A stretch of DNA of 64,000 bases, from positions 1 through 64,000 of the forward strand of contig JAKPDK010000184.1 in assembly GCA_029552745.1 (NCBI GenBank), given 5' to 3'. The stretch comes from Candidatus Hydrogenedentota bacterium (GTDB taxonomy: Bacteria > Hydrogenedentota > Hydrogenedentia > Hydrogenedentales > SLHB01). The notes under the pieces were generated by a model, which did not search any database, was not told where the DNA came from, and worked only from the letters and a program-made list of their open reading frames with translations. Of the stretch, positions 46,110 through 53,922 are shown piece by piece (within the stretch, counting starts at the first letter, position 1; each line of letters starts with the position of its first letter). The translations under genes and the position numbers were made by a program.

Positions 46110-46706
46110 ATGAGACAGTCTACCGTTTTCAATTACTGTGCTACGGCATTCGCTTTGCTTCTTGCAGCAAGCTTCATGGCGGGCTGCGGACAGAAGATCG
46201 GTGAAAAGGTGTCCGAAAAAATCGCTGAAAAGGCAATTGAAAACGAAGCGGCAAAACAAGGACAAAAAGTGGACGTAGATATTTCCTCAGGGAAAATGAC
46301 CGTGAAATCCGACGAAGGTACTGTGGAATACGATGCTGAAAAAGGCACCTCCGTTATGCGTTCGGAAACAGGAGAAACCTTGTTTGCCACCGGGGAAAAG
46401 GCGGAAATACCGGCGGACTTCCCAAAAGATGTACCTGTGTACACCAACATGAAGCCAAACCTCGTAGGACGAGATGAATCAGAAAAGACCATTACAGTCT
46501 CCGCAACGTCCCCCGATCCGTGCGATAAAATCACTGCATTTTACCGAGACGGCATGAAACAGCATGGCTGGACCGAAGAAACTTCTCTCACACAAGACAT
46601 GGGCAAAATGAATCTGTTTACATTTACAAAAGGGGAACGCGAAGCCACGCTGATGATCATGGCAAGCGAAAAAACTTCGGAAATTACGCTCACTGTAAAA
46701 CAATAA
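46110..46706 (+). CDS. Lipoprotein of unknown function
   Basis: The 198-residue protein has a signal with lipobox FMAGC, an amphipathic Glu/Lys helix (KIGEKVSEKIAEKAIENEA), a beta-rich middle, and a C-terminal domain with IPADFPKDVPVY and DKITAFYRDGMKQHGWTEE. That C-terminal arrangement is found in several small bacterial lipoproteins that I cannot name. AAGGGAAA precedes the ATG. It lies 95 bp after the recombinase. Confidence 0.82.
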   Translation: MRQSTVFNYCATAFALLLAASFMAGCGQKIGEKVSEKIAEKAIENEAAKQGQKVDVDISSGKMTVKSDEGTVEYDAEKGTSVMRSETGETLFATGEKAEIPADFPKDVPVYTNMKPNLVGRDESEKTITVSATSPDPCDKITAFYRDGMKQHGWTEETSLTQDMGKMNLFTFTKGEREATLMIMASEKTSEITLTVKQ

Positions 46707-46766
46707 TGACGAAACTTTTTGATTCGACTCGGAATAATAGTTTAAACTTTGGTCAATTGTCCGCTC

Positions 46767-46910
46767 TTGATGGGCCGCGCCCACGCGCGCATCAACGCGA
46801 GGCAACGTGTGTCACAAGCCCGTGACGTTATAGCGTTGGAGAATCCAACGAGCGGTACCCCAAACGGCAACGTTTTCCAAAGTTCTCGAGAGCCAAGGTG
46901 GCTCTTGAAC
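46767..46910 (+). other. Strongly folded intergenic region, candidate structured RNA or 5' leader
   Basis: Five hairpins follow each other with short linkers. H1 pairs TTGATG with CATCAA (46767-46795) around a GC-rich interior. H2 pairs GTCAC with GTGAC (46811-46826). H3 pairs CGTTGGA with TCCAACG (46834-46850). H4 pairs AAACG with CGTTT across a GCAA tetraloop of the GNRA class (46862-46875). H5 pairs GTTC plus AGAGCC with GGCTCT plus GAAC (46882-46910). GCCC in the H2 loop could pair with GGGC in H1. No U-run follows. It ends 36 nt before the next lipoprotein start. It matches no riboswitch or ncRNA class that I know. Confidence 0.5.
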
Positions 46911-46946
46911 ATAATGAAACTTCGATATAAGGAAGGAGAAAACGAA

Positions 46947-47375
46947 ATGAAAAAGATTTTGTCCCTGGTAATGTTCGTATCCCTGATCGTTCTTGCAGGT
47001 TGTGGAGGCCAACAAAAATCTGAGACGCCTGCCCCTGCAGCAGCCCCCACAGAAACCGCTCCCGCTCAAGAAGAAGCCCAGCCTGCTCAACCGGCTGCCG
47101 TAACAGAAACTCCTGAAACAGCGGCAGCCCCTGCAGAAACTCCCGAAACAGCGGCACTAACTGCCGAAACCCTTGTCGGAACCAAATGGCAGGCGGGACC
47201 CTATACCCTCGAGTTTCAAGCGAATGGCGTACTCGTTCTCAATAACGATACCCAAGGGACATGGAGCGTGGAAGGAAATGCCGTGAAAGTCTCCGCGGGC
47301 GACAAGTCTTACACAGCTGAAATCAAAGGCGATAAGCTGTTCTACGGCGGCATGCCGCTGTCCCGACTGAACTAA
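46947..47375 (+). CDS. Small lipoprotein with ETPETAA repeats
   Basis: The 142-residue protein has a lipoprotein signal with lipobox LAGC, then a Pro/Ala/Glu/Thr-rich linker with imperfect repeats (ETPETAAAPAETPETAALTAET is the core, about residues 55-77), and a C-terminal domain of about 60 residues with TKWQAGPYTLEFQANGVL and GTWSVEGNAVKV, similar to META or lipocalin-like small beta domains. AAGGAG lies seven bases before the ATG. The frame stays open further upstream through the folded intergenic region, but no start there is supported. A terminator follows. Confidence 0.88.
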   Translation: MKKILSLVMFVSLIVLAGCGGQQKSETPAPAAAPTETAPAQEEAQPAQPAAVTETPETAAAPAETPETAALTAETLVGTKWQAGPYTLEFQANGVLVLNNDTQGTWSVEGNAVKVSAGDKSYTAEIKGDKLFYGGMPLSRLN

Positions 47376-47396
47376 TCCACTTTCTCAAAAAAATAT

Positions 47397-47436
47397 AAGG
47401 GAACCCAACTGCTGGCAGGACGGGTTCCCTTTTTTG
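47397..47436 (+). terminator. Rho-independent terminator
   Basis: AAGGGAACCC and GGGTTCCCTT form a 10-bp stem followed by TTTTT, 21 bp after the lipoprotein stop. The flanking A-run could also permit function on the other strand. Confidence 0.9.
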
Positions 47437-47554
47437 ATTCTAACCGGGTAAAAACTACCGTAGACGTTTTTCGTGGCGCTTCGAAAATTCTCCATGCAAT
47501 GGAGGGCGCAATTCTGGTAGCTTAAATAGGCGTGGTTTTGGATCCCCAGAAGAG

Positions 47555-48934
47555 ATGAGAGACATGAGTGAGTCAAATACGGCTGGAACCATTCTACTCG
47601 TCGACCCCGACCCCAAAGTTGCGCAATCCATATTATCTTTTTTGGAAAGCCGCCACTACAGCGTGCTCTGGGTTGACGACGGCGAGAAGGCTTACAACCA
47701 ACTCGATGAACGCCCTTTCGATGTGCTCATCACCGAACTCAGCGCCCACCGAATCGACGGGATGCGCCTCATGGCGGTCGCCCGCGACAGAAACCCCGAA
47801 ATTTGCGTCATCCTGATTGCAGAACAACCCGATGTGGAACGTGCCGTAGAGGCAATGCGTTGTGGCGCCTACGACTTTCAAACCAAGCCCCTCAATCTCG
47901 GCAAACTGGAAGCGGTCATTCAACGCGGTATAAGCCAGCAACGACTCGTCCTGGAAAAACATGAACTCGAGAGAAGACTTGACGAACGCTACGGATTAGG
48001 CAGCCTCATCGGCAAATCACGCCAAATGATCAAAATCTACGAATCGGTGCGTCAAATCGCCCCATCCCGCGCTACCGTTCTGATTCAAGGGGAAACAGGC
48101 ACCGGCAAAGACCTCGTCGCACAAGCCATCCATAACAACAGCCCCAGAAAAATGGAACCCTTCGTCAAACTGAACTGTGCCAACTTGCCGGAGGCCCTTG
48201 TGGAAAGTGAGTTGTTTGGGCACGTAGCCGGCGCGTTTACAGGGGCAATTCAGTCCCGCAAGGGTCGTTTCGAACTCGCAGATAAAGGTACGTTGTTCCT
48301 GGACGAAATTGGGGAACTCTCTCCCGGATTACAATCAAAACTGCTTCGGGTGCTCGAACACCAACAGTTCGAACGCCTCGGTGACTCCAAAACCATCACC
48401 GTGGATGTCCGTCTAATCGCAGCAACCAATCGTCCTCTCGAACGTATGGTTCAAGAGGGAACGTTCCGCAGCGATTTGTTCTACCGACTAAACGTAGTCA
48501 CCATCGACATGCCACCACTGCGCCACCGAAAGGAAGATATCCCACTTCTTGCCCAACATTTTCTAAAAGAAGCATGCGCCCAGAATGGCAAACACATCGA
48601 GGGAATCACCCGCGGCGCTATGGACCTTCTCATTCGGTACAATTGGCCCGGCAACGTCCGTGAACTTAAAAATATCATCGAGGGCATGGTCGTCCGTGCA
48701 CATGGACGACAAGCGCTCGACGCCCACGATGTACCCGACCACGTCCGACAAAGCATTCAACCCGAAGCCGGAGAAATACGCATTCCCACGGGCGTGACCA
48801 TGGCAGAAGTCGAACGCATCGTTATCGAGGAGACCATGCGGATTTGCGGCTACAACAAAGAAGCATGCGCCAAAACCCTGGGCATCGGCTTGCGCACCTT
48901 ATACCGCAAACTGAAAGAATATGACATCCGTTGA
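47555..48934 (+). CDS. NtrC-family sigma-54 activator with atypical receiver domain
   Basis: The 459-residue protein has a receiver domain (about 12-130), an AAA+ sigma-54 interaction domain (Walker A GETGTGKD, GAFTGA loop intact, LFLDEIGEL Walker B, RSDLFYRLNV) and a C-terminal Fis-type helix-turn-helix (CAKTLGIGLRTLYRKLKEY). In the receiver the phosphoacceptor Asp is replaced by Glu61 (VLITELSAH), and the switch Thr/Ser after beta-4 is Ile (VILIAEQ); Lys111 remains. The receiver is thus unlikely to be phosphorylated normally and may be locked or respond to something else. A possible start nine bases downstream changes little. Confidence 0.93.
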   Translation: MRDMSESNTAGTILLVDPDPKVAQSILSFLESRHYSVLWVDDGEKAYNQLDERPFDVLITELSAHRIDGMRLMAVARDRNPEICVILIAEQPDVERAVEAMRCGAYDFQTKPLNLGKLEAVIQRGISQQRLVLEKHELERRLDERYGLGSLIGKSRQMIKIYESVRQIAPSRATVLIQGETGTGKDLVAQAIHNNSPRKMEPFVKLNCANLPEALVESELFGHVAGAFTGAIQSRKGRFELADKGTLFLDEIGELSPGLQSKLLRVLEHQQFERLGDSKTITVDVRLIAATNRPLERMVQEGTFRSDLFYRLNVVTIDMPPLRHRKEDIPLLAQHFLKEACAQNGKHIEGITRGAMDLLIRYNWPGNVRELKNIIEGMVVRAHGRQALDAHDVPDHVRQSIQPEAGEIRIPTGVTMAEVERIVIEETMRICGYNKEACAKTLGIGLRTLYRKLKEYDIR

Positions 48935-49003
48935 GTAAACAACGCAACCGTACGTGCTGAGCGTCGGAGATTATTCAGAAATCACACCGAACGGTGCGCG
49001 GAA

Positions 49004-49198
49004 TCACTCCCCTTTATCAGAAGGCGGGACGTCTTTCTTTTCGGTAGTGGGCTCATTCTTCGCTCCCGAAATGCTATCCTTGAATTCTCGGATAGCTTCC
49101 CCGAGCGACCGCCCTATTTCCGGCACCCGACGGGCACCAAAAACCACCAAGACTATCAGCAAGAATATGATTAACTCAGTTGTTCCTACACCAAACAT
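49004..49198 (-). CDS. tatA: Sec-independent translocase protein TatA/TatE
   Basis: The 64-residue protein has the TatA pattern: a short N-terminus with Glu in GTTELIIFLLIVLVVFG, the FG hinge, and an amphipathic helix (RRVPEIGRSLGEAIREFKDSI), followed by a charged tail. TatA oligomers form the pore for folded, twin-arginine-bearing proteins, such as the isomerase-like protein at 41411. No tatC gene is in the window. The gene is convergent with the sigma-54 activator. Confidence 0.94.
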   Translation of the reverse strand: MFGVGTTELIIFLLIVLVVFGARRVPEIGRSLGEAIREFKDSISGAKNEPTTEKKDVPPSDKGE

Positions 49199-49461
49199 GA
49201 ACGTAGACTCCTAACTTACAACACTTCATTATATACCCGCAGACGCTGGATAACAATTATTTGTATAAGTCCAGTACCTTTGGCATTTTTTGTCATGTTC
49301 GATGAGGAATTGAACAGAGGACGTTGCATAAAGGTCATTACAGGAAAGGCACCGACGCATGACATTTCAAAGGTACATTTGAACTACTTACGAACCCCTT
49401 TGACCACTTAAGATTACTTGTTTTTCCGTGTTACGTCCTATTGCGCTATGGCCCACGCTCT
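49199..49461. other. Intergenic stretch without recognised features
   Basis: No gene, convincing promoter or terminator was found in this AT-richer segment between tatA and the dispersed repeat. It contains only short unsupported open frames. Confidence 0.5.
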
Positions 49462-49603
49462 GTCATTGCGAGGAGCCCCGAAGGGGCGACGCGGCAATCC
49501 CCTCAGGTAGTTTGGGAAGTTCGCAACCTTGTGCGTTGCCCTCTTGCGCTACGCGGTTGAGGGGATTGCTTCGTCGCTTCAGGGACTCGCTTCTCGCAAT
49601 GAC
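49462..49603. repeat. Dispersed GTCATTGCGAGGAG repeat element, copy B
   Basis: This 142-bp copy opens with GTCATTGCGAGGAG and ends TTCTCGCAATGAC. The arms GGGGCGACGCGGCAATCC and GGGGATTGCTTCGTCGCTTC match copy A at 2951-3082, while the centre differs in sequence and by about 10 bp in length. Conserved arms with a variable centre are typical of non-autonomous mobile palindromes. The following 185 bp up to the UroD gene hold nothing that I can support. Confidence 0.85.
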
Positions 49604-49788
49604 ACCCGGCTCTACGAGCCTAAGTCTATTGCCTCGCTGCGCTACCAGACGTTTGTAGGCCTATGCATCTGTTCTATGAGTCCTGTACCTCTGATGTTTG
49701 TTCTCAACCAAACGAGAAAGTGAAATTTTTTAAGCGCCAAGAGGGGGTATCTACCTGAAACGACAAAAGGCAACCCCTATCCCACTTA

Positions 49789-50769
49789 TTATACATATCG
49801 GCAAGCTTTGACCGCCTCAACGTAGGCGTTGATCTGTTCTTCGGTTACTGCGTAATCAATGTCGTGACTGGACATGATGAGTCCGCCGCCACGCCCTGCC
49901 TGCTCAAAAAGGTCAAACACGTGTCGACGGATTTCATCGGGTGCCATGGTGTGAAAACGTGCGGTGGCGATGCCGCCGTACAGACCCATCTTGCCGTTGT
50001 ATTCTTCCTTGAACTGTGCTATGTTTTGCAGCTCCGGCTGAAGCGGATTCAACATGCACACCCCCAGGTCCTTGTAAAGCAAATCATACACGGCGTCCAC
50101 CTTGCCGTCGCTATGAAAGAACACGGGCTTGCCATAGGCGTGTGCCACGTCAGCGACCTTTTTCCAATAGGGCAACAGAAACTCTCGGATAGTCTCTATG
50201 GACACAATAAGCCCGTTGTTATAGGCGATGTCATCTTGAATGTACAGTGCGGTGATATCGCGTTGGCAAACCTGTTCTGCAATGATTGCCATGACTGAGG
50301 AAATACGTTCAAAAAGGTCTTTTACCTCTTCAGGGTAGCTCAGCATGTCTACGTAAATGTTTTCCTGCCGTCGCATCATCTCGAGGATAGTGAGTACACC
50401 GGGTGAATTGACGATAATGGCATGGTGGGGGAAATTGCGAAGATGGTCGTTGAGCATCTCGTAAATTGACGGCTGGAGCGGGTCAGGCATGGGCAAGTTC
50501 TTTGCCTCTCTCCAATCATCAAAGGCCTCACGAACCATCCACGCAGTTCCTTCCCGCACCACGTATTCCGCGTGCGGAAACGGCGGCATACTTCCATAGC
50601 TCTCAATCAAATCCGCACCATAGTGTCGCACGCGAAACTCCGCCCCATACTTTGTCTCCAATTCCGCCATTCGTCGCCGGTCCATCCAGAAATTAAACGG
50701 CACCCTATCGGGTTCCGCAAAGTGAATGGTTCGTTCCACGCGTTCCCGTGAGGTGATCGACCTGCCCAT
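49789..50769 (-). CDS. Uroporphyrinogen decarboxylase-family protein
   Basis: The protein has about 326 residues and a UroD/MtaA-like barrel: RVERTIHFAEPDRVPFNFW, ITALYIQDDIAYNNGLIVS, KPVFFHSDGKVDAVYDLLYKD split at the conserved HSDG, and GLIMSSHDIDYAVTEEQI. Sequence features of true heme-pathway HemE are absent, so it more likely belongs to the corrinoid-methyltransferase-related or catabolic UroD-like proteins often found in these phyla. The ATG has GGAGG upstream. It lies downstream of the GntR/LacI-type regulator on the same strand, 139 bp away. Confidence 0.85.
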   Translation of the reverse strand: MGRSITSRERVERTIHFAEPDRVPFNFWMDRRRMAELETKYGAEFRVRHYGADLIESYGSMPPFPHAEYVVREGTAWMVREAFDDWREAKNLPMPDPLQPSIYEMLNDHLRNFPHHAIIVNSPGVLTILEMMRRQENIYVDMLSYPEEVKDLFERISSVMAIIAEQVCQRDITALYIQDDIAYNNGLIVSIETIREFLLPYWKKVADVAHAYGKPVFFHSDGKVDAVYDLLYKDLGVCMLNPLQPELQNIAQFKEEYNGKMGLYGGIATARFHTMAPDEIRRHVFDLFEQAGRGGGLIMSSHDIDYAVTEEQINAYVEAVKACRYV

Positions 50770-50908
50770 ATCAAAATCCTCCTCTAGATTAGAAATTCCG
50801 TGATAGGTAGATAGCAATCAAAAGGCATCGTCATAGACCCACAAAACAAGTTAGCAGCTTTCTTTGAAAGATTATGCTCGCCAAACATCCCCAAGGTGAT
50901 CATTAACG

Positions 50909-52081
50909 TCAGGGTTCATTTAACGCAGCTGCCTGAGCGGCTATCGTCGGAATACGTACGATTTCCACTTCTCGCCGAGTTCGACGCACAACGGGCGCGG
51001 GAAGTATATAGACGACAGGGCTGTCAATTTCACCGTTGAGGTGCTGCATGGCAAGATGCACAGCCTTTTCACCAGCAGCAGCAAAGTCAGGCTTTGTGGT
51101 GTAGTATTCACGCCGGATAGGCGGTACCTCCGAGGTATTGTCAAACCCAACCACGATCAGATCTTCGGGAACGGCGATACCGGCCTCTATCGCCTCCGAA
51201 ACAAACGTTATAGCGGTCATGTCATCCAACGCAATGACCGCCGTAGCGCGCTCCGATTTGGGCGTCTTTTTCCAGTTCAAAAGCCAATCCTGAATCTCTT
51301 CCTCTAGAAAAGCGGGGCGTCTCGGATTACAATGCCATTGAAGTTTCGCGTCAGGGGCTATCCCTGCGTATCGCAACGCCGCCAGGTAACCTTGGTAACG
51401 GTCGAGGTTTGAACGCCACATCATCTTCTCGGGACATCCCAGGACGGTCATAAAAACAATTTTGCTGTGTCCCTTCGATAACAGCAGTTGGGTCATAGCA
51501 AAACCGGAAGCAAAATTGTCAAATACGACTTGAGACCGCCGTTGCTGAGGAAATGCCATATCCACAAGAACAATCGGAATATCCAAGAACTCGCGGTTCA
51601 AATAGTCATTGGCAATTTCCGATTCTGTCCGTATCCCTGGCGTCAAAATGATCGCCTGACAACCTGATTCATACATCGACGCCACGACTTCTCTTTCCCT
51701 TTCGGCAAAAAAAGATCCCGTCGACGCCATGGTAAGGCTCAAACCGTAGTACTGACATGCACGTTGCGCCCCTTCATGAATCCACATCAGCAGCCGTGCA
51801 TGCCCATCTCCAGGTATGACGAGCCCTATCGTGCCCCCAGCAGTCCGACCGCCATTGTTCAATGCCGTCAAATTGACATAGGCCCGCCTGTCCCCGCCTT
51901 TTCGAACGTAACCCAATGCCTGGAGTTGACCGACGGCGTGGGCAACTGTAGCTATGGATGCGTCATATTTCTCAGCGAGTTCCCCGAGACGAGGTAACCG
52001 GTCACCTTGTTTCAACCGCCCACTTTGAAAAAAGTCGGTCAGAATCTTTTGGGCGATCTTCGATGCAAGTAATTCTTTCAT
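50909..52081 (-). CDS. GntR-type HTH / LacI-type sensor transcription regulator
   Basis: The 390-residue protein has a winged-helix domain of the GntR type (QKILTDFFQSGRLKQGDRLPRLGELAEKYDAS, in two parts around residue 20-45, then TVAHAVGQLQALGYV). A periplasmic-binding-protein-like sensor of the LacI/AraR sort follows (GTIGLVIPGDGHARLLMWIHEGAQ, VVFDNFASGFAMTQLL, VVGFDN). Such regulators sense sugars and control glycan-use genes. It diverges from the prepilin-like gene, and a palindrome lies in its own promoter. Confidence 0.92.
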   Translation of the reverse strand: MKELLASKIAQKILTDFFQSGRLKQGDRLPRLGELAEKYDASIATVAHAVGQLQALGYVRKGGDRRAYVNLTALNNGGRTAGGTIGLVIPGDGHARLLMWIHEGAQRACQYYGLSLTMASTGSFFAEREREVVASMYESGCQAIILTPGIRTESEIANDYLNREFLDIPIVLVDMAFPQQRRSQVVFDNFASGFAMTQLLLSKGHSKIVFMTVLGCPEKMMWRSNLDRYQGYLAALRYAGIAPDAKLQWHCNPRRPAFLEEEIQDWLLNWKKTPKSERATAVIALDDMTAITFVSEAIEAGIAVPEDLIVVGFDNTSEVPPIRREYYTTKPDFAAAGEKAVHLAMQHLNGEIDSPVVYILPAPVVRRTRREVEIVRIPTIAAQAAALNEP

Positions 52082-52147
52082 CAGTTCTCTCTAATCCTGT
52101 AGAAGACGATTGAAATGGCAGCCAGCGGACCACCACAATTTTTTAAA

Positions 52148-52176
52148 AATATAACATATGTTACTTTTTTTGTAAA
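52148..52176 (-). promoter_or_regulatory. Promoter of the GntR/LacI-type regulator
   Basis: On the minus strand TTTACA (52176-52171) and TATATT (52153-52148) are separated by exactly 17 bases, about 70 bp before the regulator start. The spacer contains the palindrome at 52152-52163, which suggests autoregulation. Confidence 0.6.
52152..52163. promoter_or_regulatory. Candidate operator TAACATATGTTA
   Basis: This perfect 12-bp palindrome overlaps the -10 and spacer of the regulator promoter. Its position fits a binding site for the dimeric regulator encoded next to it. A repeated TTTTTAAAAAT sequence occurs at 52140-52150 and 52230-52240, once beside each divergent promoter. Confidence 0.5.
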
Positions 52177-52243
52177 GAAAAAAGCGTATACGGTGTAATT
52201 TAAACTGAAATATGAGACTTGGGTGCCACTTTTTAAAAATGTC

Positions 52244-52272
52244 TTGACATGTTTAAAATAATATTATATAAA
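52244..52272 (+). promoter_or_regulatory. Strong sigma-70 promoter of the prepilin-like gene
   Basis: TTGACA and TATAAA are separated by exactly 17 bases. The predicted start near 52279 gives a leader of about 155 nt. This is one of the best promoter matches in the window and suggests high expression. Confidence 0.75.
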
Positions 52273-52294
52273 ACTTGGTTGAAGGGAGGTGGTC

Positions 52295-52387
52295 TTGGCA
52301 AGGCAAAGACAAAGATCAATCAAAAGCAATTCTAAACATTTGAAGAGGGGTCACTGTACTACAAGAACAAAAAATCAACAGGAGTGA
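52295..52387 (+). CDS. Possible 30-codon leader peptide, very basic
   Basis: A TTG with GGGAGGTGG just upstream opens a 30-codon frame rich in Arg, Lys and Gln (beginning [17 protein letters not shown]). It lies wholly in the leader of the prepilin-like gene. The strong ribosome site is the only support; no family is known, and it could be chance. Confidence 0.22.
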   Translation: MARQRQRSIKSNSKHLKRGHCTTRTKNQQE

Positions 52388-52414
52388 AGGTTTGTTTCTA
52401 AAGAATCACACCTT

Positions 52415-52457
52415 AAAAGAAGGAGTTCACAAAATGAAAGAAGGAGTTCACAAAACG
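52415..52457 (+). repeat. Tandemly duplicated ribosome-binding site and start region
   Basis: AAAGAAGGAGTTCACAAAATG (52416-52436) is repeated immediately as AAAGAAGGAGTTCACAAAACG (52437-52457). The 21-bp unit holds a full ribosome site and start codon, but in the second copy the ATG has become ACG. Translation therefore probably begins at 52434 and reads through the second copy as extra residues of the leader. Confidence 0.85.
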
Positions 52458-53507
52458 AACAAGAAGGGCTTCACACTCATCGAGCTTCTGGTCGTAATCG
52501 CGATCATTGCCATCTTGGCAGCGATTCTATTGCCGGCGCTTGCCCGGGCACGCGAAGCAGCAAGACGGTCATCCTGCCAGAACAATTTAAAACAATGGGG
52601 TCTAATTTTAAAAATGTTTGCCGGGGAAAACAAAGACAAGTTTCCCTCGTGGCAGGCTGTATTGTGGCAACGTCATCTAGGCGTTGATTCCAAAGAACTC
52701 TACCCCGAATACTGGACTGATCCAGGAATCATGGTTTGTCCATCAGACCCGCATTCGGACTGGTTCGCGTCCAAATACGGAATTGACGGAAACAATTTCG
52801 TCGATCAAATACAAAAGATAGCGGCACAGTCTCCGGGAACTAACGGAAAATGTCTGGAGTTTTACTTGTCCAATCCCATGTCGTATTTCTACTTCGGAAA
52901 ACTTGCAAAAACGTCCTCGCAGATTATCGACATGTGGTCCGCCTTTAACTGGTGGTTTACGGTACCTGAGTATTTTGCGGGTTCTGGTGCCGTTCTAGGA
53001 GATGATCTGATAGCACAGGGCTGCAAAGTTGATCAGGCATATCTCCCGGCAATTTGGGATCTAACAAATTGCAAAGCCGTCAGATCGGGCGATGTGAAGG
53101 GTTTCTTCTCAAGTGATCCGGGACAAGCGCCGATTTGGTGCGACGACGATGGTTCGCTGCTTCCCTCTAAGTATATGCACCTAAAAGAGGGCATCGAACG
53201 ATTCACAATCACCGATATCAATAATCCGGCTGCCACGTCCCAAGCCCAAAGCACGGTGGTTACCATGTTGGATGCATTCTCGGACATTGGTAGCACGCAA
53301 ACCAATTACCCTGGAGTCAATGGCGTCTTGCGTTTCAATCATTTGCCGGGTGGAAGCAATGTGCTGTACATGGATGGACATGTGGAATTCCTGAAATGGA
53401 ACAGCAAGTTCCCTGTAAAGAACGGACCTGCGGGACCAATAGGCGGCAGATTTCCTCTGGGACAATTCCTCTCGTATTGGGCGTCTGAAATGGGTGGTAT
53501 TGGCTGA
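52434..53507 (+). CDS. Prepilin-like protein with N-terminal methylation motif and DGH C-terminus
   Basis: The protein has about 357 residues. [19 protein letters not shown] is the type IV prepilin class cleavage and methylation motif, with cleavage after Gly and Glu at mature position 5. [20 protein letters not shown] follows, the usual start of the DUF1559-like proteins. Near the C-terminus is [18 protein letters not shown], the H-x(9-10)-DG motif of this group. They are numerous in Planctomycetota, Lentisphaerota and related bacteria; function is unsettled, perhaps pseudopilins or secreted surface proteins. The start is the ATG in the first copy of a duplicated ribosome site. Confidence 0.93.
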   Translation: MKEGVHKTNKKGFTLIELLVVIAIIAILAAILLPALARAREAARRSSCQNNLKQWGLILKMFAGENKDKFPSWQAVLWQRHLGVDSKELYPEYWTDPGIMVCPSDPHSDWFASKYGIDGNNFVDQIQKIAAQSPGTNGKCLEFYLSNPMSYFYFGKLAKTSSQIIDMWSAFNWWFTVPEYFAGSGAVLGDDLIAQGCKVDQAYLPAIWDLTNCKAVRSGDVKGFFSSDPGQAPIWCDDDGSLLPSKYMHLKEGIERFTITDINNPAATSQAQSTVVTMLDAFSDIGSTQTNYPGVNGVLRFNHLPGGSNVLYMDGHVEFLKWNSKFPVKNGPAGPIGGRFPLGQFLSYWASEMGGIG

Positions 53508-53535
53508 GAGATAAGTAACTGATGAAGGTCGATAG

Positions 53536-53574
53536 AGGTAAGGTCTGACTCGCGTCAGGCCTTACCTTTTCCCC
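53536..53574 (+). terminator. Rho-independent terminator
   Basis: AGGTAAGGTCTGA and TCAGGCCTTACCT form a 13-bp stem with one G-T pair and a CTCGCG loop, followed by TTTT, 29 bp after the prepilin-like stop. Confidence 0.88.
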
Positions 53575-53607
53575 AAAAAACATTAAAAGTAGTTCCTTAC
53601 AGGAGAG

Positions 53608-53856
53608 ATGATGATGAAAAAAAGATTGTCACTCGTTATACTAGTTGCCTTCAGCCTAACGTTAATCATTAGCCTTTCGGCTTGTTCGGGTCAAAGCAGA
53701 GATGTGGTTGTTGAAGAACAAAAACAGGAAAACGTTGACCCACAAACAAAAGCCCTGCGAGAGCAAATGTTGAAAATGATGCAACAGTCGCGGGAAATGA
53801 AGCCTACGGTAAACGGTGGGCAGCCGCAGCAACCAATGCAAAACCAAGATAATTAA
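53608..53856 (+). CDS. Small lipoprotein
   Basis: The 82-residue protein has a signal with KKRLSLVILVAFSLTLIISLSAC, lipobox LSAC, and a short Gln/Glu/Met-rich tail with a predicted helix (TKALREQMLKMMQQSREMK). AGGAG lies before three consecutive ATG codons; the second is best spaced. It sits behind a terminator between the prepilin-like gene and the rhamnosidase. I do not know a family; small Met/Gln-rich lipoproteins often follow such prepilin genes. Confidence 0.75.
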   Translation: MMMKKRLSLVILVAFSLTLIISLSACSGQSRDVVVEEQKQENVDPQTKALREQMLKMMQQSREMKPTVNGGQPQQPMQNQDN

Positions 53857-53922
53857 AAATGGAACCTATCGCATAGGGACACCGGTTTTTTAGGGGGTAG
53901 CGCAGGGGTAAAAAGGTTTACG

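Noticed and set aside
46749-46946. N-terminal extension of the lipoprotein through the folded region
   Set aside because: The inner ATG has a strong AAGGAG site and begins a proper lipoprotein signal.
47437-47554. Sigma-54 promoter before the NtrC-type gene
   Set aside because: No GG-N10-GC element with acceptable flanks was found; a CTCCAT/ATGGAG hairpin is present but is too weak to call.
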